A stretch of DNA of 64,000 bases from Piper betle (lineage: Eukaryota; Streptophyta; Magnoliopsida; Piperales; Piperaceae), in the NCBI GenBank assembly GCA_033002965.1, contig JAURVB010013163.1:1-64000 (forward strand), given 5' to 3'. Positions 37,701-49,770 of the stretch are shown in pieces (position 1 is the first letter of the stretch; every line of letters begins with the position of its first letter). The notes under the pieces were generated by a model. That model worked only from the letters and a program-made list of their open reading frames with translations. It was not told the DNA's origin and did no database searches. The translations under genes and the position numbers were made by a program.

Positions 37701-38505
37701 CCTACTTCACATGTTCTTCATTATTGTAAATTAACACACTATTTTATTTTTGAATTTCCCATTAAACTTTGATTTGCCCCTTTCATTTGATGACCACCTT
37801 GTCCGGCTTCTACAACTTTTTCTCCTTTTATTATTATCAACTGATAAAGCATTACTAGTTGATGCTCCACAACCATCACTAAGACTCTTCTTCATTAATT
37901 CATCATTCAAGTTTATATTAATTACATCATCAAATTTAAGAGGCCTTTTGGATGAATTACTTATTATCAACATAATATTATTCTAACCATCTAGTAATGA
38001 ATAGAATAACATCAAAGCTCTAACATGATCAGTAAAGGTGACATCTAAGGATTCAAGTTGTGTCCAAATAGTGTTAAATTCATTTAAATAATTTACAATA
38101 GAACAATTAGTTGGCATCTTCGAAGTAATTAAACTTTTCAACAAGAAAAGTTTATTAAAAGTATATTGTTTTTCATAATACGTAGCCACTGCAATTAATC
38201 ATAATACCTGAAGTGGTCTTCTCCTTGGAGATGTTAACGGCAACTTTTTTGTCAAGCACAATTGGATTTGTGTCAAAGCCTTCCTGTCCAATAATGCCCA
38301 CTCCTCATATGTCACCTTCTCTAGCTTTTTTCCTGTTAGCGAGAAATATAGATCCTTTTGATACAAGTAGTCCTCTATTTGCATCTTCTACCACTTCCCA
38401 TTGAACTTTTTAATTTTTCCCTTATTATCTTCTATTATGATTCCTACTCAAAATTAATATCGATCTGAACGAAATACCAACCCAACAAGGTTCTAATATC
38501 AATTG
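34701..38505 (-). mobile_element. Ty1/Copia retrotransposon internal region, inactive
   Basis: Minus-strand order, from high to low coordinate: a Met-tRNA-type primer-binding-like motif (TTGATATTAGAACC, about 38484-38497), gag pieces (38384-37731, with a degraded zinc knuckle ending DCPNQRK and a stop within it), an integrase whose conserved DNGGEY motif reads HNRGEY but keeps QQNKVDERMNRT (about 36690-36850), HxF-type FGCIAYTHVD (about 36510-36545), reverse transcriptase with FKRSLYGLK after a stop (about 35640-35680) and a catalytic box YVDN instead of YVDD (about 35495), and the RNase H tail IEDNKNPADMLTK (about 34701-34750). Many stops and frameshifts. Cannot be autonomous. Confidence 0.85.
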
Positions 38506-39040
38506 TTATTAAATTAATACTTAATTTTGATTTGTAACATTCAACGGAACAATAATAGTAAAGACAAATTTAAAATCAAACACAATGAACACACAAATTT
38601 AACTTAAAAGATCTTCCTTTTATCCAAGACCAAAAATTACAGGACACACAATCAAAAGTTTCCACTATTTTCAAAGAGATTACAACCCAAAAACTTCTCC
38701 TAACAAAGAATAAAAGTCTTTTCTCTCTTTGTAATCTCATAAATTAGGGTTACAGTCCTGAACAATGAAAAGTAGTCAAAAAATAACTTTAAAAGGCCGT
38801 GAAAACCGTTCGAAACCGCTAACATGGTTTTGTCGCATCACGGTGCCGGAGCACCTGAAAATCGGGCACCTGGCGTTCATGTCCTGGCTAGCGACGTGTT
38901 CTCCCAAACACGAGAGCGCCGGGGCACTCGCCATCTTGGTGCCCGTTCTGCTCCCTACCATCATCCTTTGCCCCTTTTCTTTTTCTCCTCCGGTTGTCCT
39001 CTCCAACTCCGGCGAGTCTTCCATCTCATCACTTTAGCCA
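38506..39040 (-). mobile_element. Likely 5' LTR of the Copia element
   Basis: Lies just upstream, on the minus strand, of the primer-binding motif. It reads like a Copia R/U5 region, with paired TTGTAATCTCTTTG and AGATTACAAAGAG words and T-rich sequence before TATTAGAACC. The outer boundary is unclear because 38800-39030 is GC-richer. No matching 3' LTR remains at the low-coordinate end. Confidence 0.4.
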
Positions 39041-39056
39041 AAAATGGATTGCATTG

Positions 39057-40764
39057 ATGGAGACGAAAGAGGGCAGTAGGCTGGGCTGCCAGAGACCCAA
39101 CCGGTGCTCTCTCTTCCTACTCCTGCACTGTCAGGTCTTCTTTCTTTCCTTGCAAACATTTTCTAGGTGATGCTGCACTTCTGTACACCAAGAATTGCAT
39201 TAAACAGTTACACCAAGAATTGCATTAAACAGTTAAGTATGAGTATTTTAGCACATATCTGTCAGTATTTCAGCTAGAACGATGACATCTGACAAGGCGT
39301 TATGAGAATACCAACGTTCATGCTCAGATGTCCAGTACTCCTGCTGGGGGACATGACAAACACGAAATTCTCCTGAGCTAAATGTCGCTAAATGTCTTAC
39401 TAGTTAGCTCTGTGTGACTCTTTTATTTATAGTATTGTCAAGCAGGCTGGACCTGAACATGTGACTCTCAAGGTCCTCTACTGCGGGGTGGACCACACAG
39501 ACCTTCACCAAATCAGAAACGAGATTCATCAAGCCAAATATCCTTTGGTACCAGGGTGAGTATGATATGCCGTGTTCTCGGTTGACAAACTAAATCAAAA
39601 CCCAAGATCTACTTCGTTTAGACAAATTTTGTGTTTTCTTTTCAAAATTGAAAGGCATGAAGTAGTCGGAGAAGTTGTTGAATTGGGGTCGGAGGTGACG
39701 AAATTCCGAGTCGGACAACTTGTCGTTGTGCGTGGTATAGTGAGCTCCCGTGGCACCCGCTCGCGTTGCTAGTCAGACCTTGAAAAATGCTGTAGCAAGA
39801 GAATCCTCCTTACAATGGCGTGGACAAGGACGGTCGGCTTACTCAGGGCGGCTTCTCCTCCACCATGACTGTTCATCACAGGTAAGATATTGTTACTTCG
39901 TATTAAAACACTAGAAGGTGATAATTAAGAAGACCATTAAAAATAATGATTAACTGATTTAGTATGACGATTGTAAAGGGTATGAAGAAATTCTTAGAAG
40001 AGTAACGCAGAAATTGTCATTGGTACATGGATCCTGCAGGTTTGTGGTAGCCATACCGAAGATGCTGCCTGCAGAGCAGGCGGCAGGGCTGCTGTGCGCA
40101 GGGGTGTCAGCATACAGCCCACTAAGACAATTTGCCGGTTCCCATGAGGGTCGGCCATGCCAGGAAATAGCCAAGGCAATGGGCCAATATGTAGCGGTGA
40201 TCAGCTCCTCCGCCCGGAAAATGACGGAGGCGCTCGACCGCCTCGGTGCCGACGCCTTCCTTGCCAGCTCCGACGCGGCCGACAGTCTTGATTACATCCT
40301 TGACACCGTCCCCGCTGTGCACTCGCTCGACCACTACATGTCTATGCTCAAGGCAGAGTGGAAGTTGTTCTTAAATGGAGTAGCGCCGCAACCGTTGCAG
40401 TTTGAGACCACGGCGGTAAGCGGCCGTGGATTTGTGCGGCCATCGGCCATATAATATTTAGTATATAGTAGTGAATGATCGTCACCCTTTAGTTTTTGAG
40501 CTTTCTATGGAAGCTAGTTAATTAATTAACTGTCGATATGGAAGATGCCTAACGAGTGTGTTATAATTAATACTTGGTGTATAGGACAGAAGACTAACGG
40601 GGCGCATAAAGGAGACAGAGTATCTGCTAGAGCTTTGAGCTGAGAAGGGATTGAGGTCGATGATAGAGGTGGTGAAGGTGGATTATTTGAACCATGAAAT
40701 GGAGAGGTTGGAGAGGAATGATGTAAGGTATAGGTTTGTGCTTAAAGTGGCCAATTTGGAGTAG
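39057..40764 (+). pseudogene. CAD: Cinnamyl alcohol dehydrogenase pseudogene
   Basis: Five exon positions match the functional-looking CAD at 44387-46049. Exon 1 39057-39134 holds, after a one-base frame change, GWAARDPTGALSSYSCTV. Exon 2, about 39433-39555, has VLYCGVDHTDLHQ. Exon 3 39655-39881 starts HEVVGEVVELGSEVTKFRVG but then loses the structural-zinc cysteine cluster and ends with stops. Exon 4 40040-40415 starts RFVVAIPKMLPAEQAAGLLC, is scrambled at the expected [13 protein letters not shown] loop, and resumes IAKAMGQYVAVISSSARKM. Exon 5 40585-40764 has a TGA, then [20 protein letters not shown] and NDVRYRFV. The loss of zinc ligands, NADP loop and frame means no activity. It converges with the second CAD. 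Confidence 0.88.
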
Positions 40765-41807
40765 TTCTACACCATGATTAGGTCTGGAGTCTGGACTGGA
40801 GATCTCAATAAGGGACACTGTAATAGTGAGGCCATGGCTATTATGTATACCTTTAAATATGTATGAACCTAGATTGCTAGTAATCGTGAGCTTTAAGCAA
40901 AGAAGATGGTAGTATTGATCTTCCTTATATTTTTTCTAGGAGACAATAGTTTATGTTTATTTATTCAAAGAACATCTACAGCTCAAATATGCTGAATATG
41001 CATTCTACCCCGCAAAATGGCAGCCAGTAAAATTGTTTGGTTTTTATTTTCTTCCGACAAGCCTTCGTGGTTGAAGACGATAGATGGCACTTCCTTCTTC
41101 TATCTCAATTGTCTTCCCCACAGCGGGTCCCGTTGAGAAAAGTTATTGAACGGTGAAACATAATTGCTTATCGTTATAATTGATAATAATAACTAGTTTG
41201 CAACCATTAGTACCTATCGAAGCCTTCAAGCTAGAAGTGGGGTACAAAAAGGTGTCCGGTGCGTTCCAGACCCTTAGGCACAGCTTTAGTTTTCTCCATT
41301 TTCAATTTCCTATGCACAGCATGCCGTAGAATGGAATGTTACTTGCGTTGAAAAAAACTGAATATAATATGTTCGTCAGTTAAACCTGACCTTTTATTTC
41401 AACATGGTTAGACTGCATGGAACATCTTAAAGTATTTTTCTGTCTGGTTTTGTCGTGCAATAATCACAATTTCGGCACCTTGTGTCAATCCCTTGGCATG
41501 TACGTTTTAGTTTCATCTTGGTTTGGGTGGATCTATCGCGTCGTAGTTCTGGTAAAATATTCGGGTTCGGTTGGTAAGATGAACTGTTAAAAGCTAAGGC
41601 TAGTGGGATTGATTAAATACGGTGAAAGAAGGATAAAATAATACAAGGTTAGTTTTTTCTAGCGCTCAAGGGGTACGGACGGTGCACGAGTGGGGTCCAC
41701 GGACGATGGTTGGTGCACGCTGCCTCCCGGGTTATAACAATGCATTTGGTGACGGCTGCGGGGGAATCCCACAGGTGCGACACGTGAACAAATCGTGCCT
41801 TGAAGAT

Positions 41808-41842
<35 letters not shown>

Positions 41843-44386
41843 TAATTATTTGAAGAGGGAGTAGAAAATTTTCGGTTTAAAAGGATCTCCCAAATTTATT
41901 CTTTAAAAGAAAAAGACAAATACCTAAACCCTTCTTCCAACGGATCCCCTGGCCATTCTACGGCCGCGCCGGCCATATCTAACCTCGTGCAACCACTTTG
42001 GAGTATTCAGAAGCTCAAATGGCTATAAAACAAACAAAAAAGTACATACTCGAAAGTTCAAATGCTTAAAAATAAAAATTTATACAGTTTTAAGTTTTTG
42101 AGTTTAGCAAATTTAATCTAACTTGGTCTAATTAAAAAAATTTAGACCTTATCCAAAATTATTAGCTAGTCACTTAAACAACTCAAGTTTTAATATTTAT
42201 CAACGTCCTAACTCATATTTATTTTATATGTGAAATTATTTTAAATATTAATTAAATAATTTAAAATTTAAAAAGCATAATGATCCAATTTTGGTTTTAT
42301 ACATCCAAACCAAAATTCAGATTTATCCATGTCTTCTGCCGTTACGTAGCCCCGTTCTTAATTTCACTTTTTTATAGTTTAAGTTCTCTCTTAAAATGAA
42401 TATTCATCATTTAAAATAAAAAGAAGAAATAATATCTTTTTGCCTAATAATAATTGTTTTATGAAAATACTCACTTCAAAAAGGTTTATAAGACCCCTTC
42501 CACTCCACTGTTATGCCAACCCAACACCAGGCCTGCAGCACATTATAGAACCAATTTTATTAGTAGAATAATTTACCTCTTTATATTAAATCGGTCAAGA
42601 TTTTTCACTCTTGTCACGATGTGGTTGATTTTGACCTACAATATATTTTGTAGGTCCCTTAATAATTACATAATTCAAAATTATTAATATTATTATTTAT
42701 CATCAAAAAAGTATTAGACTATAATTTTATTTAAATTAGGAATTAAAAATATTAATATATTTTAATATATTTATAAGTATATTATCAAATTAAATTTTAT
42801 TAAATAACAATATATACTTAATTTAGATTTTTTACCATTTTTATACATTTATTTACATATTTTTATTTATTATCTAAAAATCTAGATCACGATTCTATTC
42901 AAATTAAAAATCTTTAAAAATAAATTATATTTAGTTATTAAAATATTAAAATAATTATTTTAATATTTGTGTATAACTACATTTTTGTAAAACATAAATG
43001 ATATTTTTTTATTTAAAAATAATATCATAATAATTTTGAGATTAATTTTGTATATTATTAATATATATTATTAATAAGTATTAAATATACCAGCACATCA
43101 CACTAGAATTTGGCTATCTGCCTCTTCACATTAAAGTATTGAAATATTTTTCACTTGCATTTTGTTTTAGCATTTTATGCATTGTTGTTAATTCTAACCC
43201 CCTGGTAGTTTTATGGGGGCTCATTAATACTTAACTAACTTAAAATTATTGTTATTATTATTATTTATTATTTGAAAAATGTTGAAGTATAATTCTACCA
43301 TCAATTATAAAATTTAAAAATATTGATAAATTTTAATATATTTATAACTATATTACTCAAAAATTAAATTTGTTATTTTATATATTATTATTATTATATT
43401 TAATAAGAACACGTTCGATGGTAATTCTACCTAAATTGAAGAATTTTAACATATTAATAAATTTAATAGTTATAATCTCCAAAATTATTATTTCTAGGAA
43501 AGCGGTGAAGTATAATTCTACTTAAAATAATAATTTTAAAAATATTAATAAATATTAATATATTTACACTAATACCACTTAAATTAAATTTGTTATTTAA
43601 TATACATATTATTAATATTTATTACTAGGAAAGCGTTGGAATATAATTCTACCCAATTAAGAATTTTAAAAATATTAATAATTTTAATATATGTTAATTT
43701 GAATATATATAATATTATTATTATTTATTAGAAAAGCATTATAGGTAATCATACCTAAATTAGGAATTTTAAGTATTGATAAATTAAATAATTCTGCTAT
43801 TATTATTAAATATATTATTTAATATATAATTTTAATTTACATTTTTACGGTTTATTTATCTATTTATTTGTATATTGTTACTTATTATTAAAAAACTTAG
43901 AGTATATTTTTAACAGAATTAAAATATTTTGAAAATTAATTTTATTTAATTTATCAGTTTTACTTATTAAAATGAAATTTCCTCAATATTTATATGCAAC
44001 TATATTTTTTATAAAATTAAATAAATATTCATTATTTTTATTTAAAAATAATATAACAATACTTTTTAAACTAAATTTTATATATTCTTGATATACATTA
44101 AATCAATAAATTTTAAATGTATTGCACGGGTTTATGGCCAGTAATAATAATACTAATCTGGTATGAATATCTTCCGAGCAGAGTTTTATTTTTATTTTTA
44201 AAAGAAAGGACTAAAAGCACAACTTATAGTTAAACACTTCATTATTTTTCGTTAGAGACACTTCTTTCGTGAGAGGTAAACAATCACAAAGAACAAACAA
44301 AACCGCATACGAACGAAGAATGTGTATTTTGTCCCTTCGCTTGGGGTATGGCAGCCGTGGATTTCTCGCTATTTCATCATTGTAGC
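40765..44386. other. AT-rich intergenic region between the two CAD loci
   Basis: No gene. 41810-41838 is (TA)n. 42100-44100 is extremely AT-rich and contains dispersed, diverged repeats of a roughly 100-bp motif (for example GTATAATTCTACC at 43287, TATAATTCTACTTAA at 43509 and ATATAATTCTACCC at 43630, each near an ATTTTAA(A/G)(A/T)ATTAATA-like word). This suggests an old tandem array. Confidence 0.55.
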
Positions 44387-46049
44387 TCACAGCTGTAGCT
44401 TGCTGCCGGCTACGTCGACCACAAACCGGTACCTCACGTCGTTGCGCTCCAACCTCTCAAGCGCCTGGTTCACGTAATCCATTGTCACCACCTCGATGGT
44501 GGACGCAATCCCCTTCTCTTTGCACAACTCCAGCACCTCCAGCGTCTCCTCCATGCTCCCTATGAACGTCCCCGTGATGGATTTCCTCCCTGTCAACACC
44601 CAAGACACACACACGCACGAAATTATTTATACTTTGGCCGGGCCGTTGGACGAAATTCCTCATCAGAGAAAAATTATACAGCCCGCTTGATGAGATGAAA
44701 TGAAATGAAATGCATCAGAGTCGATGAGAGGTACAATTTCGGAGAAGTATATAGGCTCACCGAGCATGATCATGGGGGAGATGAACTGCAGGGGATCGGG
44801 GATGACACCGGTGATGATGAGTTTGCCATCCACTTTGAGGAGGGAGATACATGGTTCAAGCGGGTGGTGAACAGGGACGGTGTCGATTATGTAATCGAGG
44901 CTATCAAACGCCTCCTGCATCTTGGCCGCGTCGGAGCTGACCAGGTAGGCATCGGCGTGGAGGTGGTCCATGGCCTCCCCACGCTTCTTGTTAGAGGAGC
45001 TTATCACGGTGACATGGTGGCCCATGGCCTTGGCAATCAACACGCCCATGTGCCCCACCCCACCCAGTCCTAGGATGCCCCCTTGAGACCGCTCTTGGTC
45101 AGCCCCAAGTGCTTCAGTGGGCTGTACACTGTCAACCCCGCGCACAGCACCGGCGCTGCCTGCTCCGACGACAACCCATCCGGTATCCTCACCACAAACC
45201 TGGCCCCAAAACAAGTACGTACTTACTTTGTTAGAAGCAATTAGCTAGCATTAATGGTCTCGTTGTTGATTGAAGAAAATACATTCCGTCGAAACAAAGT
45301 TGGCTCATCAAATCGGAAAATACATTATTAAATTATGGTATATCGTTGAGGAAGAACTAATTATTGGTTGGGTACTGAAGAACGAGAATTACTTTTGGTC
45401 GACAACCATGGCCTCGGCGAAGCCTCCCATGGTGGGCCTCCCGTCATAGTAAACATCATTGTAAGACCAGATCCTTTTGTTGCAGTACTGCTCGACGTTG
45501 GCGTTGCAAGGGCCACAGCTCCGACAGCAGCCGACCAAGCAGCCGACGCCCACCCTGTCCCCTGCCTTGAACTTGGCCACCTCCGAACCCACATCTACCA
45601 CCTCCCTACCACCTCGTGCCTTTCCACAATGGCAACAACAAGAGCATCAAAATCACAACCCCATTCAATATAACCTTCAATATGCGAAGAGATGGTGTAA
45701 CGAAAGAATGAAAGGCCATCGTTAAAAAAAAAAAAAACGAAAGATTACCCTGGGACCATGGGGTAATTGGAGGCACCAAGGTGGTTTTTTGTCTGATGGA
45801 TGTCTGTGTGGCAGATTCCGCAGGAAATCACCTTGAGGTATACATCATGAGGACCTACACCCCTGCGTTTTAGAGCTCAAAGTGAGTGAAGAACAAGGCA
45901 TGGCATTATCGATGGAGAAGAAAGGGGATCTCTAGACAATATATTCTCCTTGTTGATTACCTCAGTGTGTAAGTGTAAGGTGACAAGATGCCAGATGGGT
46001 CTTTAGCAGCCCATCCTACAACAGCTCTCTCTTGCTCCAATCTGCCCAT
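44387..46049 (-). CDS. CAD: Cinnamyl alcohol dehydrogenase, lignin-class, five exons, two apparent 1-base frameshifts
   Basis: CAD is a zinc-dependent, NADPH-using dehydrogenase that reduces cinnamyl aldehydes to monolignols in the cytosol. Exons (minus, edges to within 1 base): 46049-45961, 45862-45748, 45619-45393, 45199-44761, 44589-44387, all with GT-AG introns. The start [20 protein letters not shown] and SPYTYTLR are typical of true lignin CADs. Catalytic zinc motif CGICHTD, HEVVG, the structural-zinc cluster (CRSCGPC then EQYC), WSYNDVY, the NADPH loop GLGGVGHMG with [15 protein letters not shown] and the C-terminal [16 protein letters not shown] are all present. Expected length is 357 residues. 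Frame is lost twice, each time by one missing G: in exon 3 (GGG for GGGG after HEVV) and in exon 4 (five G for six before ILGLGG). These may be real or sequencing errors. Confidence 0.88.
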
Positions 46050-46141
46050 TCCTCTAACAACCTCTGGTTTGAGATGCAGAGACTAAAGGGGAGCGGAAGA
46101 AGGGAAATAGAATGAATGGATAGGTGCTGCCCATAACGAGC

Positions 46142-46147
46142 TTTATA
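46142..46147 (-). promoter_or_regulatory. Candidate TATA box of the CAD gene
   Basis: Minus strand CACTATAAAGC lies about 95 bp upstream of the CAD start codon at 46049, a normal distance for a plant TATA box. Inferred from position and sequence only. Confidence 0.45.
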
Positions 46148-46489
46148 GTGGGTGAAGCAGATGAAAAAGGAGGATGTTTGGCTAAATAGGGAAGGCAGCG
46201 AAAGCTTTTTTCTTTTTTTGTATTTATTTATTTTGTGGTGTGTTTGCGTGTTGCTGTCGAAGGGCAGCGAATTAGCGCAATTGGTTGGCAATGTATCATC
46301 TGATCTGATTTAACTTAATTGACGTTTAGAGTAGAAATTTATATTTTTTCGTGATAACGTTACAACTTACGAGGACTGTTCAAGTTAAAAGATTAGGTGT
46401 TTGGGTGGGGTCGAGAGGAGGCTGTGGGCCCGGTGGGTGGGATGGTGGAGTGCGGTAGGTGGGAAATGAACGCCACCATTTCGTCAGGC

Positions 46490-47060
46490 GCTCGACTTCT
46501 CTCATGGCACCGACTCTTGGGGCTCTCACTTTTTATTAAAAAGTTGAAAAAACAGAATCTTGCCCCCCTTTTTTGTTTTAAGAAAAAATGAAAATATTTT
46601 TGGTCGAGAACATATTTAATACAATAAATATCAATAATATGTAAATTTAATTATTTATCCAAATCTTGCCGATGTGGTTCTCCACTTCTTTAGTGGCACC
46701 AACTCTTGGGGCTCTCCCGTTTTATTGGTTGAAAAGAAAATCTTGGGGATGCGGTTACCACATGTCTCTTTTTTTTGAGAAAAATAAAAGTATTCCTTGT
46801 GGAGAACGAATTTAATACAAAAAATATTAGTAATATGTAAATTTAATCATTTACCCAAATCTTGCAGATGTGGTTCTCGACTTCTTTCATGGCCCCAACT
46901 CTTGGGGCTCTCACGTTTTATTGGTTAAAAAAAATCTTGTGGATGTGGTTCCCACATGTCCCCCCCCCTTTTTTTGAAAAAATGAAAGTATTCTTGGTAG
47001 AAAACGTATTCAATACAATAAATATTAGTAATCTGTAAATTTAATTATTTACCCAAATCA
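46490..47060. repeat. Three tandem copies of a roughly 190-bp unit upstream of CAD
   Basis: Units start near 46490, 46679 and 46875. Each contains CTCTTGGGGCTCTC followed by TTTTTATT/GTTTTATTGG, an AATCTTG, a C/T-run, an AAAATGAAA(A/G)TATT-like motif, TTTAATACAA and ATATGTAAATTTAATTATTTA(C/T)CC. No ORF. They lie 440-1000 bp upstream of the CAD start codon, within its likely promoter region. Confidence 0.8.
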
Positions 47061-47134
47061 TTGGACTATATATATTTTTTGTATCCGTTATATTTATAGT
47101 TCAAAAGTTTATATTAAATATAATGCACATAATA

Positions 47135-47439
47135 TGTAACACCTCATTTTAGTTTACTTGGGAACTAAATAAAAAATATTAATCGACAACCAAACTGTTA
47201 TCTAATATACTTGATTATGTAAAACTGACACGGATCTAACCTCGACATTTTAAAATGATAATGTAAGCATTTAATACATGGATGTTTAGGCTTTATTGTG
47301 GTTTTAGATTTATACTATGATATGCAATCAGGTCCAAACAAAATAAACATGTGAAAAATTCAAATAAAATAACTATTTTTAAAATAAAACGGATATAATT
47401 TCTCATAAAAGTACAATATAAATCACTTTGTCCACAACA

Positions 47440-47479
<40 letters not shown>

Positions 47480-49770
47480 ATAGTGAAAAAATATATCACA
47501 AGCATGAATTTTCTCTCAACATTTTAATTCTAATCATTTTGATCGTTTGAGCCGAATTTGGACTCCATTGCTCAACTTGTTTAGTGTTATTCACAATTTT
47601 AATCACATGCAAAATGTTTCATCAAATTCACTCATCATTTCCTACAATAAAAATCTCATAACATTTATTTTGCATCACCAATTCATCATTCAACAATATT
47701 AATTCCATATGGCAGGTGCATGTGTACGTAGTACATCGATGCTCATCTGCAGTCTCGATAGCATTCAAACGTCTACATTCTCACCTACATAGATAATAGA
47801 AAAACATCAATTACAAGTGTTACTAGTTCATAAATAACTAAAAAATAAATTAGCATAAGAAAATTGACTCTCATATTAAATAAAAAATAAATTAGCATAA
47901 GAAAATTGACTCTCATATTAAATAAAAACATCCATATACTTTGTCATAGAATCTCTCATAAGGGTGCTAATTAATAGCTGTCTCATTTTATCTCATCTCA
48001 TTCTATAACAACTTTAAAACTATCCCTTGTACGAAAAAATAAATTTCTTCCCTGGTTCCTTCAACCCTACATCTTCCATATTAGTCCTGGCCTTGAGTGC
48101 AAAGGTCGAGTACTCTCAGGCATGCACCTTTAGTACTCTTTGAAACCACGAATCTAGATATACATTGCATTGCAGTACCAGTAATCTTCCATACTTATTC
48201 GGGTTTGAGGAACTGGTGGAATAGTTAGGATCCCTTGGAAATAGAATGACCCGCTCACCAATCGAAAGCCTGCTTCGACGGGCACGCGCCCACTCATGTA
48301 CCGCAGTTGTCAATTTTCCCTTATCTCACATCTCAGTGGAAAACTCGAGAAAACTATATCTACATAGGCTTGAGTAGAGATTATAATATAGTAGGTCTAA
48401 AGGCATCATGATTTAGATCTAAGTTTTCAAAAATAAACTCGAGGTTATCCTTGAGGGTTATTAATTCGAAAATTCATACGACTCGATGGCTCGTGTAGAG
48501 TGGGATACGATAAATTCATACGTTTGCTTACTTGTTAAATAAATCATGATAGAGTAAAGGAGTTCAACCAGAAGCGACTACTAAATAGAAATTGTAAATG
48601 CTTCAATCGTGTCCACACACCAAGGTGGCAAACTCCTACTCCGTACCTATACATCAAAATTAAAAACCAACTCCCATTATAATGCATGCATACACCTTAT
48701 ATCACACTCACATCAAGCCACACACATCAATCAATATCAAGATCTTCTAGGCTACGTTGAATTTGATTAACAATTCATACTTAATTTTATTAATTAACTC
48801 CCTAGCATTTATTTTAATACAAATAAAATCACACAAAATTATTTTTATTTATAATAAAAATATTTATCATATCAATCACTCAAATCCTACCATGTTGTGC
48901 TAATAATTATTACTTTTAAGTAATTAGGTTAGAATTAAATATACCTCGGGACATCGGCGAGGACTGGAGTTTGTTGTGTGGTTCAAGACTCAAATTCGGC
49001 ACTCGGTGGCATTTAAAGTTCAATCGTGATCAGCTAGACGAATTAGGCAAAAATACAATGATTTTTGGTGAATTTCGGTGAATTCAGTTTTCCAACGGTT
49101 TTCTAGCAATTCTTTGGCAGTTTTCCAACGACTTTTTCGGCGAGGTGATCAAGGCTATTGGCTGGATTAGGCTCGGTGAACTCGACCTGATTGTGGTGTT
49201 GGCGAGGTGGCAGTGGTGACGATGATTCCCTGCGGCAATGACAAGTCAATCGAGGTTAGTCAGCTTGTCTGATGGGTCATTGGCCGGCCTTAGTGGCGGT
49301 CCTTGGTACGGGAAAGCTTTTGGGTCGAAGGGGAGACGTCGGTCGCGAAGCGGCGCAACCGGCAATGAATCGGTGCCGAGATGCGCAACGCTAGAGCGTG
49401 CCATCGAGGTGTCATGAAGGCCGCAAGGCTGGGTACAACATGACAACACTTGACGGAGTTCGGTGAAGTTAATCAATGGCAGTGCAGCGGCCAGAGGGGG
49501 TGTCGACGACAAATGGGGGCGGCGATTGGGTGAGGGAGGAAGAAAGGGTTGGGTGAAGGTCTCAGGGGTAATTTCATAGTTAAAAATTGACTCGATTCAT
49601 ACTCGTGTTAAAATGAATAACTAATTCCTAATAAATTATAAAAAATCCAAAAAATATGAAAAACTTCCATAAAATATAATACACACCACAACATTAAAAT
49701 GAAATGTTTTATAATTAATAACCCAATCAAAAATGCTATATAACGCGTCCTAAATGGAGTTTTATATTGG
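47135..49770 (-). mobile_element. Inverted degenerate LTR of the solo-LTR family
   Basis: The minus strand ends GAGGTGTTACA at 47135, matching the 3' terminus of the complete LTR. Reading back it contains CTTATGAGAGATTCTATGA, the GGTACTAAAGG region, CTAAATGGGACGCGTTA-like sequence and CTCGAG words near 49590. A (TA)n tract lies at 47444-47476, and a 50-bp local duplication (AATAAATTAGCATAAGAAAATTGACTCTC) at 47850-47930. The 5' terminus is missing, replaced by different sequence from about 49771. Confidence 0.6.

Noticed and set aside
34701..38505. A potentially active Copia element
   Set aside because: YVDN catalytic box, altered integrase motif, broken zinc knuckle and many stops rule out autonomy.
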